A stretch of DNA of 14,776 nucleotides from an uncultured Oscillibacter sp. (GCF_910587525.1 NZ_CAJULS010000052.1:1-14776), one strand, 5' to 3'. Positions 1 through 7,579 are shown, counted from the first letter of the stretch. Notes: generated by a model not told the origin, from the letters alone. Made by a program: numbers and translations.

Positions 1-323
1 CCCCGCCAATGGCCCGCCCATAGCGGCGGCTCAAGTCCGTGTTTACGCCGCTTTCTGGACGGAATACCAGTCTGTCCGCTTCGCATTGCGTTATCGTTTC
101 ACTCCAGGCTTTTCTCACTGCCACAACATCGAACACGCTCCCGCTCTGCCGTGTAAAAGGACTTCTTTTTGTAAATATCACCCAACCCGATCACGGCTTT
201 CCGCACCGTTTCGTTACTGACAGACAGTCCCTGCTTTTCGGTGGTCCCGTCGTTTGTGATATCCGGCTAAACTATGATTAGATGGTCAATGGCCTGCAAA
301 TCTTCCTCATTATGATGAGCCAT
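1..323 (-). pseudogene. Decayed unrecognised gene at left edge
   Basis: Read on the minus strand, this stretch encodes protein-like sequence split across frames. From an ATG at 323-321 it runs as MAHHNEEDLQAIDHL, meets an in-frame TAG at 269-267, then continues with coding-like text (EKQGLSVSNETVRKAV, GDIYKKKSFYTAER) to a TGA at 101-99. A second frame, one base shifted, carries RKAWSETITQCEADRLVF and continues off the window edge. The simplest reading is one gene broken by a stop and a frameshift. I do not recognise the family. The SNETVRKAV segment is helical and could be part of a DNA-binding domain, but that is a guess. No intact neighbour explains it. An alternative is that these are chance open stretches, since only about 100 codons are visible. 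Confidence 0.35.
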
Positions 324-529
324 CAGGAGGAATTTTCCATGCGGGGCGTAGGCGGTCCGGGAGTCAACGGAGGAATCACCCCGCCCACCACGGGCAGAAC
401 ACCCAGCACCAGGAAAGTTGTCTGCCCCCTGTTGCGGTCAAAGCGTCCGGGCTACGAAAAAGGTTAATATTTTGTGTAGGGCTTGTATGTTGCCAATGAT
501 GGAGATTTGAAAGCGCACTTTACAAAAAA
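324..529. other. Intergenic stretch, no supported gene
   Basis: No convincing gene is seen between the decayed gene and the terminator at 530. A short plus-strand ORF (282-467) and a minus-strand hydrophobic stretch (TTFLVLGVLPVVGG) lack a ribosome binding site and family resemblance. The sequence may be more of the same decayed locus. Confidence 0.4.
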
Positions 530-572
530 GAACAGGGGGGGCCGGGCTGACCTCCTGTTCCTTTTGGTTTTT
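530..572. terminator. Bidirectional intrinsic terminator
   Basis: GAACAGGGGG (530-539) pairs with CCTCCTGTTC (551-560) as a 10-bp stem with one G-U pair and an 11-nt loop. On the plus strand the stem is followed by CTTTTGGTTTTTTG. On the minus strand it is followed by CTTTTTTG. It could therefore stop transcription in both directions and insulates the left-edge remnant from the hydrolase promoter. Confidence 0.65.
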
Positions 573-672
573 GGGGTTTGACTGTCCTTGTCCGGTCTGC
601 TTCCATATCAGACATTTACTTACGGCGCCGCCCCTTTTTGTGCCCGCCGGAGAGAATTTTACGAAGCAGCTC

Positions 673-701
673 TTGACATTCCCCCTGGTGGAGGGTATAT
701 T
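673..701 (+). promoter_or_regulatory. Sigma-A promoter with MerR-type dyad in spacer
   Basis: TTGACA (673-678) and TATATT (696-701) are separated by 17 bp and lie about 70 bp before the hydrolase start at 769. The spacer holds an imperfect dyad, ATtCCCcC-N5-GaGGGtAT (678-698), centred between the -35 and -10 elements. That is where MerR-family activators bind. The promoter call is strong. The regulator class is inferred only from dyad position and no merR-like gene is present in the window. Confidence 0.65.
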
Positions 702-768
702 CTGAACTCACAAACCCAAAGACGTCCCGGGTTCTCCCATGCCTCCGGGACGGGAAAGGAACGAAAAC

Positions 769-2832
769 ATGAAACGGACATACCAAAAACTCAGCGCACT
801 GCTGCTGGCTCTGGCGTTGTGCCTCAGCCTCTCCGCTCCCGCCCTGGCGGCGGAGGAAATCGGACTGAAAACCGCGGCCCAGCAGGCCGTGGCTGGTGCC
901 CTCACCTACGGCGGAGCCAGCCAGATCAGCTGGGCAGTGTGGCAGGACGGAAAAATCATCGAGAGCGGCTCCCAGACCGCGCCCCCAAGCGATGGCCAGC
1001 CGGAGCGGACTGCCGGCGGCACGGTCTACGGCATCGGCTCCGTCAGCAAGATCTACACCACTGTGGCGGCGATGCAGCTGGCGGAGGCAGGCAAACTGGA
1101 CCTGGACAAGCCGGTAACTGCCTATTTGCCGGAATTCAAGATGGCAGACGAGCGGTATAAGCAGATCACCGTGCGGATGCTCCTGAACCATTCCTCCGGC
1201 CTCATGGGCTCCTCTATGGGCAGCGGCCTGCTGTTTGACGACCCCAGCGAGGCGGCCACGGATCAGCTTCTGGAGCGTCTGGCCGTCCAGCGCCTGAAAG
1301 CCGGCCCCGGCGCGTACAGCGTCTACTGCAACGACGGCTTCACCCTGGCCCAGCTGGTGGTGGAGGCTGTGTCCGGGCAGGAGTTCATGGACTATGTCCG
1401 GGCCAATATCCTGACCCCCGCCGGGCTGAAAGAGACCTACGCCCCCGGCGACACCTTCAACAGCCGGGCCACCATTTACAGCGGGACGGACACCACCCCC
1501 CTGCCCATGGACTGTCTGGGCGTCCTGGGTACCGGCGGCCTCTACGCCACGGCGGAGGACCTGGCCGCCTTCGGCGGCGCCCTCACCGGCGGGACCCTTT
1601 TGAAAAACTCCTCCCTGGACGCCATGGCCGCGCCGGAGTACGCCCGGGGCCTGTGGCCCAAGGAGAACGCCCCGGATGCCCTGGCCTACGGCCTGGGCTG
1701 GGACAACGTGGAGTGGTTCCCCTTCCATGAAAACGGTATCCAGGCCCTGGTGAAGGGCGGCGACACCCAGTATTACCACGCGGGACTGGTGGTCCTTCCG
1801 GAGCACAACATGGCGGCGGCGGTGCTGACCTCCGGCGGCGTTTCCACCTATAACGAGATGGCCGCCTCCCAGATGCTGATCGCGGCCTTGGCGGCCAAGG
1901 GGGTAGAGGTGGACGAGACCCCCGTCGCCCTGCCGGAGGCCTCCCCCGCCAAAATGCCCCAGGAGCTGATGAAAAACGCCGGGTACTACGGCTCTTTAAT
2001 GCAGTACAAGGTGGATGTGAGCGCTGGCGGCACATTGACCATGAGCTATCTGGGGATGGAGGTCCCCGCCCAGACCTTTACCTACCATGACGACGGTACC
2101 TTCCGGGACGAGACCGGCACGGCCTGCCTGAAATTCGTGAAGGAGTCCAACGGGGAAACTTATCTCTACCAGCGGGCCTTCACTGTGCTCCCCGGCTTGG
2201 GGGGACTGGGCACCTCCAATTACGCCGCCGTGAAACTGCCGGAGAACAAAATCTCCCCGGAGCTTCAGAAGAGCTGGAACGACTTTGTCAGCGGCATCAG
2301 CATCCTGCCCATGAACGAGCGGTACAGCTCCCAGATCTATCCGGCCCTGACTGCCGCGGCACAGGCAGAAAGTACCGCGGCGGAGGGCGTCCCCGGCTAC
2401 ATGGGCTCCCTGAAAATCGTTGACGAAACCCACGCCCGGTACGCCGTTCAGATTCCCGGCAACGTGGGCCGGGACGGCTATGACCTGGAGCTCCGCCGGG
2501 ATGAGAAGGGCGCGCTGTGGCTGTTCCAGTCCAACGGGGCCGTGTACATGGATGAGGCTGCCGTACCCACCCTCTCCACCGGGAACGGCAATGTCCGCTG
2601 CACCATCCAGCCCGACGGCTACGCCCGCTGGTACAAGGTAGATGACAATGCCGCCGGGAAGACCATGGCGGTCCAGCTGCCGGAGAATGCCGGCTTCTGG
2701 GTCTACGACAAGGACTGGAACGTCACTGCCTCCTCTGTGGTGGGCGGTGATGAATCCGCCAAGCTGCCGGAGGGCGGCATGGTGGTCTTTGCCGGGGACC
2801 CCGGCGCGAGATTCCAGCTGTCCTTTACCTGA
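769..2832 (+). CDS. Secreted serine beta-lactamase-like hydrolase
   Basis: The product (687 aa) belongs to the serine beta-lactamase / class C / D-Ala-D-Ala peptidase-like hydrolases. A signal peptide occupies residues 1 to about 28 (MKRT, hydrophobic core, then APALAA before EE), so the protein is exported. The catalytic signature is visible: SVSK (S91-K94, the SxxK nucleophile motif), YCN (186-188, the YxN motif) and a KGG...HAG region (329-339) in place of the usual KTG/HxG motif. The hydrolase domain ends near residue 400. The remaining 290 residues look beta-rich and match the variable C-terminal extension of many gut Firmicute members. The start at 769 rather than 739 is chosen because GGAAAGGAA sits just upstream and the signal peptide begins there. 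It stands alone behind its own promoter. The substrate is unknown: a peptide, ester or beta-lactam cannot be told apart from sequence, so resistance should not be assumed. Confidence 0.9.
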   Translation: MKRTYQKLSALLLALALCLSLSAPALAAEEIGLKTAAQQAVAGALTYGGASQISWAVWQDGKIIESGSQTAPPSDGQPERTAGGTVYGIGSVSKIYTTVAAMQLAEAGKLDLDKPVTAYLPEFKMADERYKQITVRMLLNHSSGLMGSSMGSGLLFDDPSEAATDQLLERLAVQRLKAGPGAYSVYCNDGFTLAQLVVEAVSGQEFMDYVRANILTPAGLKETYAPGDTFNSRATIYSGTDTTPLPMDCLGVLGTGGLYATAEDLAAFGGALTGGTLLKNSSLDAMAAPEYARGLWPKENAPDALAYGLGWDNVEWFPFHENGIQALVKGGDTQYYHAGLVVLPEHNMAAAVLTSGGVSTYNEMAASQMLIAALAAKGVEVDETPVALPEASPAKMPQELMKNAGYYGSLMQYKVDVSAGGTLTMSYLGMEVPAQTFTYHDDGTFRDETGTACLKFVKESNGETYLYQRAFTVLPGLGGLGTSNYAAVKLPENKISPELQKSWNDFVSGISILPMNERYSSQIYPALTAAAQAESTAAEGVPGYMGSLKIVDETHARYAVQIPGNVGRDGYDLELRRDEKGALWLFQSNGAVYMDEAAVPTLSTGNGNVRCTIQPDGYARWYKVDDNAAGKTMAVQLPENAGFWVYDKDWNVTASSVVGGDESAKLPEGGMVVFAGDPGARFQLSFT

Positions 2833-2875
2833 GCGCTTTCCTCAGACGCCAAGAGAGACAGTCCACCCCAGCACA

Positions 2876-2925
2876 AACCGGGAGACTGGAGCGGCAAAAC
2901 CGCTCCAGTCTCCCGGTTCTTTATT
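2876..2925 (+). terminator. Strong intrinsic terminator of the hydrolase gene
   Basis: A perfect 19-bp stem (2876-2894 with 2900-2918) closes a 5-nt loop (CAAAA) and is followed by CTTTATT. It lies between two convergent genes, and the MATE stop codon at 2923-2921 abuts it. The minus-strand side lacks a clear U tract, so termination there is less certain. Confidence 0.85.
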
Positions 2926-4333
2926 CGAGAAACCCCGCAGGGGCGGCGCCGTCGTCCCGTGGGCCCGGCCGGGAACAGTACCGGTCCAGGACCCCGGGCG
3001 TAAAACGCAGGAACAGCGTGATGGAAATCAGGCTGGCGGTAATGTCGCAGAAGGGCTCGGCGGCAAAGGCCGCGGCGGCGGAGAACACCACGGGAAACAG
3101 CAGAATGCCCCCCAAAAAGAGGCTCTTGCGCATCAGGGAGCACCCCAGAGCCAGCCGCACCTGCCCCAGTGCGGTGGACATATCCACACACATCCACTGG
3201 ACGGCCATGAACAGGGCCCCCGCTGTGTAGATCCGGATATACCGCACGCTGCGCTCCAGAATCTCCCTTTCGGTTGAGAAAAGCAGGACGAACCGCGGCG
3301 CGAGCACTTGGGTCACCGCCAGCATGAGAGCGGCGAAGCCGAAGCAGAGGAGAAACACGCCCCAGAGGGCCTGCCGCACCCGCCTCCGGTCACCGGCCCC
3401 CAGGTTGAAGCTCACCACCCCCTGGCAGCCCAAGGTAATGCCGCCCATAGGCATAGCCAGCAACAGCATATAGCTTTGCACGACAGCGGCGCAGGTGATG
3501 AGGACGTCGCCCTCGCCAGGGCCGCCGTACCGCTGGAGGGCTGTGTTAAGAATAATGAGAATTACGCTGTCCAGGGCGTAGGTGAGAAAGGGGGAGAGCC
3601 CCAGCAGCAAAATCCGCCTGCACAGGGCGGGCTGGAGCCGCCCCCAGCGCAGAGGCGCCGGCAGCCCCGGCAGGCGCAGAGAGACCAGGGCAAAGGCGCA
3701 GGCGGCGGCCTGGGAGATGACGGTGGCCCAGGCCGCGCCGGAGACGCCAAAGTCCAGCCAAAAGATGAACACCGGGTCCAGGACAATATTCAGCGCGGCC
3801 CCCAGCATCACCGTTCCCATGCCCAGGCCGGAGCGGCCCTGGGCAATCAAAAAACTGTTCAGTCCGCCGGAGAGCAGGGCGAAGGCGGTGCCGCCGATGT
3901 AGACGGTGATGTAGTCTAGGGCGTAGGGAAAGGTGTCCGCGCTGGCTCCGAACCACCAGAGAAACTGGCGGCGGAACAGGAAGAACACCGCGCTCAGTCC
4001 CACCGCCAGGCCCAGCAGCAGCCGGAAGCAGTTGGAGAGAATGGTCCCGGCAGCCTCCCGGTCCCCGGCCCCCAGCTTCATGGCCATCAGCGGTGTGCCG
4101 CCCAGGCCCACCAGCATGGAGAAGGAGGACAGCAGCGTGATGATGGGCCCGCAGACCCCAACACCTGCCAGCGCCAGACTGCCGGTGCCGGGGATGTGCC
4201 CGATGAACATCCGGTCCACGATGCTGTACAGGACGTTGACAAACTGGGCCAGCATGGTGGGTACAGCCAAGCGGAGCAGCAATCCCGGTATCGGGTCCCG
4301 CCCCAAATCGTTTTTTCTCCGCAAAAAAACCAT
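2921..4333 (-). CDS. MATE family efflux transporter
   Basis: The protein (470 aa) is a multidrug and toxic compound extrusion transporter of the Firmicute MepA-like type. These are inner-membrane antiporters that export cationic or drug-like compounds using Na+ or H+ gradients. Evidence is the N-terminal DPIPGLLLRLAVPTMLAQF, the DRMFIGHIPG segment after the first helix, ALNIVLDPVFIF in the middle, the repeat-like second half (LGLSPFLTYALDSV, VVSFNLGAGD), about 12 hydrophobic segments and near-standard length. The reading frame is open to 4489. I chose the ATG at 4333 because GGAGGGAG precedes it and the promoter at 4434-4461 would lie inside any longer gene. The GGAGG-to-ATG spacing is short, about 3-4 nt. 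It converges on the hydrolase gene. Its substrate cannot be inferred. Confidence 0.93.
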   Translation of the reverse strand: MVFLRRKNDLGRDPIPGLLLRLAVPTMLAQFVNVLYSIVDRMFIGHIPGTGSLALAGVGVCGPIITLLSSFSMLVGLGGTPLMAMKLGAGDREAAGTILSNCFRLLLGLAVGLSAVFFLFRRQFLWWFGASADTFPYALDYITVYIGGTAFALLSGGLNSFLIAQGRSGLGMGTVMLGAALNIVLDPVFIFWLDFGVSGAAWATVISQAAACAFALVSLRLPGLPAPLRWGRLQPALCRRILLLGLSPFLTYALDSVILIILNTALQRYGGPGEGDVLITCAAVVQSYMLLLAMPMGGITLGCQGVVSFNLGAGDRRRVRQALWGVFLLCFGFAALMLAVTQVLAPRFVLLFSTEREILERSVRYIRIYTAGALFMAVQWMCVDMSTALGQVRLALGCSLMRKSLFLGGILLFPVVFSAAAAFAAEPFCDITASLISITLFLRFTPGVLDRYCSRPGPRDDGAAPAGFLE

Positions 4334-4433
4334 CTCCCTCCGAAAAAAGCTGAAAACCTGTACGTACCGGCGAAAAATGCCGAATAAACAGGGTTTGGCG
4401 AATGTGAATACAAATTCTGATGCGTAACTTGCT

Positions 4434-4461
4434 ATTATACCCGCTTGGCGAAAAATGTCAA
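4434..4461 (-). promoter_or_regulatory. Consensus promoter of the MATE gene
   Basis: On the minus strand, TTGACA (4461-4456) and TATAAT (4439-4434) are both perfect consensus with a 16-bp spacer. The transcript would begin near 4427 and have a leader of about 95 nt. This fixes the gene start downstream of the upstream in-frame Met codons. Confidence 0.85.
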
Positions 4462-4594
4462 TCCCGGTCAGGTGGTCCCGAAGGCTCACCGCCGCTTCCG
4501 GTCATTTCGCAGGCAGTGAGGCCGGTGCTGAGGGCGTGCATGTGGCTGGAGCAGCGGGTATCCCTGCCCATTACACCCGGCCGCAGTACCAGCC

Positions 4595-4673
4595 TAGATA
4601 GTGCCGTCAATCAAGAAGGAGCCAAATTCGTTGTATTGCTATTTGGCTCCTTCTTGATTGACGACACTATCTA
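4595..4673. repeat. 79-bp near-perfect palindrome (foldback element)
   Basis: The arms 4595-4627 and 4641-4673 are 33 nt each, pair with a single C-A mismatch, and enclose a 13-nt loop (TCGTTGTATTGCT). The ends read TAGATAGTG and CACTATCTA. No T run follows on either strand, so it is not an ordinary terminator. The size and perfection suggest a small foldback mobile element, paired transposon ends, or a long regulatory hairpin. It lies 30 bp before a broken HTH gene. The call as a palindrome is certain, the nature is inference. Confidence 0.8.
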
Positions 4674-4703
4674 AGTTAATTCCACTATATATGGAGTGTA
4701 TTA

Positions 4704-4950
4704 ATGAAGAGAAGTACTCCTCTGGTCCGGAACATTGGCCAAAAGGTCAAATATTATCGAACAAAAAATGGGTTGGCCCAGAAAGACCTGGCCGCAAAAT
4801 TACAGACTTGCGGCTGCGATATTACGGAGACCATGTTGGTTCATATTGAGACCGGATACCGCTACTTCCGTATTTGAGATCGACAAGCTGGTGGAGGTCC
4901 TGAAGGTGGATTACAACGCCTTCTTTGCTCAGGACGAAGAGGGCAAATAA
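4704..4950 (+). pseudogene. Frameshifted XRE/Cro-C1 type HTH regulator
   Basis: From ATG 4704 (GGAG at 4693-4696) the frame encodes an HTH_XRE-like start: VRNIGQKVKYYRTKNGLAQK, then DLAAKLQTCGCDIT and VHIETGYRYF, ending at TGA 4875-4877 after 57 codons. The expected C-terminal part, VFEIDKLVEVLKVDYNAFFA, is intact in the +1 frame and stops at TAA 4948-4950. Dropping one C in TTCC at 4866-4869 joins the two into one protein of about 81 aa. It is thus either a recent one-base lesion, a sequencing error, or programmed frameshifting. The intact family are small DNA-binding repressors. No target or partner gene is adjacent. Confidence 0.75.
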
Positions 4951-4984
4951 CAGGAGCCGGGACAATACGTCCTGGCTCCTGTTT
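4949..4984. terminator. Bidirectional terminator between HTH pseudogene and glsB-like gene
   Basis: A stem of about 15 bp (AACAGGAGCC-G-GGAC with GTCC-T-GGCTCCTGTT, 4949-4963 with 4969-4983) has a 5-nt loop AATAC. It sits between convergent reading frames. The flanking T runs are modest on both strands (GTTTGTGTCTTTC on plus, TTATTTG on minus). Confidence 0.6.
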
Positions 4985-4991
4985 GTGTCTT

Positions 4992-5231
4992 TCAGTGGAA
5001 CAGCTTCCGGCCGGCCCAGATAAACAGGCACGCGCCCGCAACAGATACGATCAGATTGGCAAAAATACCGTAGGCATAAAAGCCTAGCGCTCCAAAGACC
5101 AGGGTGCCCACCATGGAGCCCACGACACCCACCACGATATTCCGCAGGAGGCTCCCCTCCATGTCCATCAGCTTTCCGGCAATCCAGCCCACCAGTGCGC
5201 CGGTAATCAGTGTACCCAGTAAATGAAACAT
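4992..5231 (-). CDS. GlsB/YeaQ/YmgE family small membrane protein
   Basis: The 79-aa protein is almost entirely hydrophobic with glycine-rich helices. It shows the family pattern near the N terminus (GALVGWIAGKLM) and RNIVVGVVGSMVGTLVFGAL in the middle, giving about three membrane segments. Members are called transglycosylase-associated or stress-response membrane proteins. Their molecular role is not established. The start is supported by AAGGAG 7 nt upstream of ATG 5231. It lies 57 nt after the radical SAM gene on the same strand. A TACAAT at 5278-5273 could be its own -10 element but the -35 is poor. A CCGCC-TGGG-GGCGG hairpin (5247-5260) lies in its leader and is followed by five Ts only on the plus strand. 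Confidence 0.9.
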   Translation of the reverse strand: MFHLLGTLITGALVGWIAGKLMDMEGSLLRNIVVGVVGSMVGTLVFGALGFYAYGIFANLIVSVAGACLFIWAGRKLFH

Positions 5232-5288
5232 CTCTCTTCTCCTTCTCCGCCTGGGGGCGGTTTTTCTGTTGTATTGTATGGGAGCTTC

Positions 5289-5912
5289 TCAGTCCTTGAT
5301 ATACTCCCGCACCCGGTAGACCGCGCCGATCTCCTCCTCGCAGATCTTCCGGCAGTTCTCAATCTCCTCCGGCGGGATGGTGTCCACCACGGTCATCATT
5401 ACCGTTGGGACATATTGCCGCAGCTCTTTGGCAAACGCCTTCATGGCCTTGTAGGAGCCGGGAAACTGGGGGCGGCACAATGCTTCGTACTTCTCTGCCG
5501 TGTCGGTGTTCAGCGAGATGGAGACCATGTCAAACCGTCCGGCGAAGTCCGGGCAAGTGTCCCGCCCGTGGATGAGGTTCGCGGTGCCGTTGGTGTCCAT
5601 GCGGGTAAAAATTTTTGTGCCACGCTCCTTCATCCGGTCAATGACCCAGCAGATGTCCTCCAGGCGGTAGCTGGGTTCGCCGAAGCCGCAGAATACCAGC
5701 TGTTTGTATTTGGAGAGGTCCCAGCCCTCGATGGAGGCCAGAATCTCCTCCTTTGTGGGCTCCCGTTCCAGCCACAGGTTGTCGTTGTAGATGCTGCCGT
5801 TTGAAGTCTGGTTGTGCCGCAGGCAGAAGGTGCAGGCGTAGTCGCAGCGGTTGGTGGTGTTGACGTACAGGTTGTCCCCGTACTCGTAGGTGATGGTAAA
5901 GCCCTTCTTCAT
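5289..5912 (-). CDS. TatD-associated radical SAM protein
   Basis: This 207-aa radical SAM enzyme carries the cluster-binding motif CDYACTFC (C23, C27, C30, CxxxCxxC), which would hold a [4Fe-4S] cluster that cleaves S-adenosylmethionine. Downstream are GFGEPSYR (the GGEP-like SAM-binding motif) and MDTNGTANL. Sequence and context fit the TatD-linked radical SAM family (TIGR04038-type), short proteins encoded beside tatD in anaerobic Firmicutes. The substrate is unknown. The frame is open to 6056, but ATG 5912 is chosen because GAGGAG precedes it and the protein then starts at MKKGFTITYEYGDNLYVN, the family's usual N terminus. It is the third gene of the tatD transcription unit, 17 nt after the lipoprotein stop. 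Confidence 0.93.
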   Translation of the reverse strand: MKKGFTITYEYGDNLYVNTTNRCDYACTFCLRHNQTSNGSIYNDNLWLEREPTKEEILASIEGWDLSKYKQLVFCGFGEPSYRLEDICWVIDRMKERGTKIFTRMDTNGTANLIHGRDTCPDFAGRFDMVSISLNTDTAEKYEALCRPQFPGSYKAMKAFAKELRQYVPTVMMTVVDTIPPEEIENCRKICEEEIGAVYRVREYIKD

Positions 5913-5929
5913 AGTTGTCACTCCTCTAA

Positions 5930-6790
5930 CTAATTTCCGTACAGGTGGAAACCCGACAAGGTGAATATGCCGTCCTGGTACGTCACACCGGCGGAGATGT
6001 CCGCGATATACCAGGTGGGCACCACATCCACCCCTCCCCAAAACCGGACGCGGCACTCCTCCGGAAAGACCTCAAACTGAATGGTGTCGCCGATGGACGG
6101 CGCCCGGTCCTCCTCCGGAAGCGCGGCGGAATCCACCTCCGCCAGCTCCCGGCCCAGAATTAAAAAGGCCCGGTCTTCCGCCCGCTCCAGCCGCAGCAGA
6201 GAGGAAACGCCCTCCCAGAGCGGATTCCCGCCCTCCGCATAGTAGAACGTGGAGTAGTCCGTCAGCGTCCCGTCCTCATTTTTCTCCACCACGTGGAGGT
6301 CCCAGACGGAGACCCCGGTGCCGCTGCCGGAGTAGCAGAGGACGACCAGCTCGTCCTCCCCGTCGCCGTCCAAGTCAAAGCAGTACATCTCCGGCGGATA
6401 CGTGCGGGGTGTGGAAAAGCACCAGTCGAACTCCGCCGCGCTCTCCCCCCAGAGGATCAGGGCGGTCTCCGGGTGTTCCTCTGTCCGGGGCTGGGCGTAA
6501 AAGTACGCCCCTGGGATCTCCGCCAGCAGTTCGGCGGTGTTTTCGTGGACCCAGCGCATCATGTTTCCGTGATAATTCCGGTCCCCCACGGGGGTGGCCG
6601 GTTCCCGGCCCTCCTCCGGCTCCCGTCCCTCCGTCACAATGCCCGGGGCGGAGAGGGGCTCCAGCCGCCATGTCTCCGGCAGGGAGAGCGCCCCTTCCGC
6701 CGGAGGCTCTTCCGGCGGCGTCTCCGGCGCCCGCGCTCCGCACCCGCCCAAAACCAGCAGGACCAGCATCCCAAAAAGCAGTTTCCGCAT
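5930..6790 (-). CDS. Hypothetical lipoprotein with DxDGDG loop
   Basis: The product (286 aa) starts with a short lipoprotein signal and a lipobox LGGC with the acylated cysteine at C17, so it should be anchored on the outer face of the membrane. A Pro/Glu-rich linker spans residues 19-70. The rest is a globular, acidic, beta-rich domain with DLDGDGEDEL at 139-148, a loop like the calcium-binding DxDxDG repeats of FG-GAP/VCBS proteins. I do not recognise the family and cannot assign a function. It is placed 12 nt after tatD and 17 nt before the radical SAM gene, so the three are probably co-transcribed. The GAGAGG ribosome binding site overlaps the end of tatD. Intervening genes between tatD and its radical SAM partner are not the usual arrangement. 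Confidence 0.85.
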   Translation of the reverse strand: MRKLLFGMLVLLVLGGCGARAPETPPEEPPAEGALSLPETWRLEPLSAPGIVTEGREPEEGREPATPVGDRNYHGNMMRWVHENTAELLAEIPGAYFYAQPRTEEHPETALILWGESAAEFDWCFSTPRTYPPEMYCFDLDGDGEDELVVLCYSGSGTGVSVWDLHVVEKNEDGTLTDYSTFYYAEGGNPLWEGVSSLLRLERAEDRAFLILGRELAEVDSAALPEEDRAPSIGDTIQFEVFPEECRVRFWGGVDVVPTWYIADISAGVTYQDGIFTLSGFHLYGN

Positions 6791-6802
6791 CCGGCGGCCC
6801 TC

Positions 6803-7579
6803 TCAAACCCGGACCTTTGGAAACAGCCGCAGTCCGTTCTCAAATGTGATCTCCGACATCTCCTCTGGTGTCACGCCTTTCCACTCCGCCAGCTTTTCCA
6901 CGATATACGGCAGGTTCCGGCTGTCGTTCCGCTTCCCCCGGTTGGGCACCGGGGAGAGATACGGCGCGTCTGTCTCAATCACAATCCGGTCCAACGGCGT
7001 GACCGCCGCCACCTCCGGCGCCCGCTTGGCGTTTTTGTAGGTGATGGGTCCGTCAAAGCCCAGATACCAGCCCCGCTTGAGGAGCTCCTCCGCCATCTCG
7101 GGGCTCCCGGAGAAGCAGTGGAACACACCGGTGACCTCCGGATACTCCTTCACAATGGCCAGGGAATCCCCGTGGGCCTCCCGGTCGTGGACGATCACCG
7201 GCAGCCCAACCTCCCGGGCCAGGGCCAGCTGGCGGCGGAAAATCTCCCGCTGGAATTCCTTGGGCGGATTCTCCGCCCAGTAGTAGTCCAGCCCGATCTC
7301 CCCCACGGCCACTGCCTTAGGGTGCCGGCACAGGGCCCGGATCTCCTCCAGCTCCCGCCCCCCCGCCCCGGCGCAGTCCTCCGGATGGATGCCCGCGGCG
7401 GCATAAATATAACCGTACGCCTCCGCCAGGGCAACAGAGGCCCGGGAGCTCTCCACGTCCACCCCGGCGGTCACCGCGGCGGCCACTCCCGCCGCCGGGA
7501 GCAGCTGCTCCAGCAGCTCGGTCCGGTCCCTGTTAAAGGCGTTGTCGGTATAATGGGCATGGGTGTCAAACAGCGTCAT
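6803..7579 (-). CDS. tatD: TatD family metal-dependent DNase
   Basis: The 258-aa protein is a TatD/YabD family hydrolase with a TIM-barrel amidohydrolase fold and two metal ions. It acts as a cytoplasmic 3'-5' DNase or related phosphodiesterase. All metal ligands are visible: DTHAHYTD (H7, H9), VGEIGLDYY (E94), VIVHDREA (H131), GVFHCFSG (H154) and ETDAPYLSP (D204). Length is normal. GGAGG lies 6 nt before ATG 7579. It is the first gene of the unit tatD - lipoprotein - radical SAM. Confidence 0.96.
   Translation of the reverse strand: MTLFDTHAHYTDNAFNRDRTELLEQLLPAAGVAAAVTAGVDVESSRASVALAEAYGYIYAAAGIHPEDCAGAGGRELEEIRALCRHPKAVAVGEIGLDYYWAENPPKEFQREIFRRQLALAREVGLPVIVHDREAHGDSLAIVKEYPEVTGVFHCFSGSPEMAEELLKRGWYLGFDGPITYKNAKRAPEVAAVTPLDRIVIETDAPYLSPVPNRGKRNDSRNLPYIVEKLAEWKGVTPEEMSEITFENGLRLFPKVRV

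Noticed and set aside
616..1806. Long minus-strand frame antisense to the hydrolase gene
   Set aside because: It is a GC-driven shadow without RBS or motifs. Its tail, ELLRKILSGGHKKGRRRK, looks protein-like but runs across the hydrolase promoter.
4386..4396. AAACAGGGTTT shared with 10469-10479
   Set aside because: Repeated 11-mers are expected by chance in a window of this size, and the flanks diverge.
4333..4489. N-terminal extension of the MATE protein to the ATG at 4489
   Set aside because: The consensus promoter at 4434-4461 lies within it and the conserved protein starts after residue 53 of the extended frame.
5247..5265. CCGCC-TGGG-GGCGG hairpin followed by TTTTT on the plus strand
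   Set aside because: No plus-strand gene lies upstream to be terminated. The stem is only 5 bp and it lies in the leader of a minus-strand gene.
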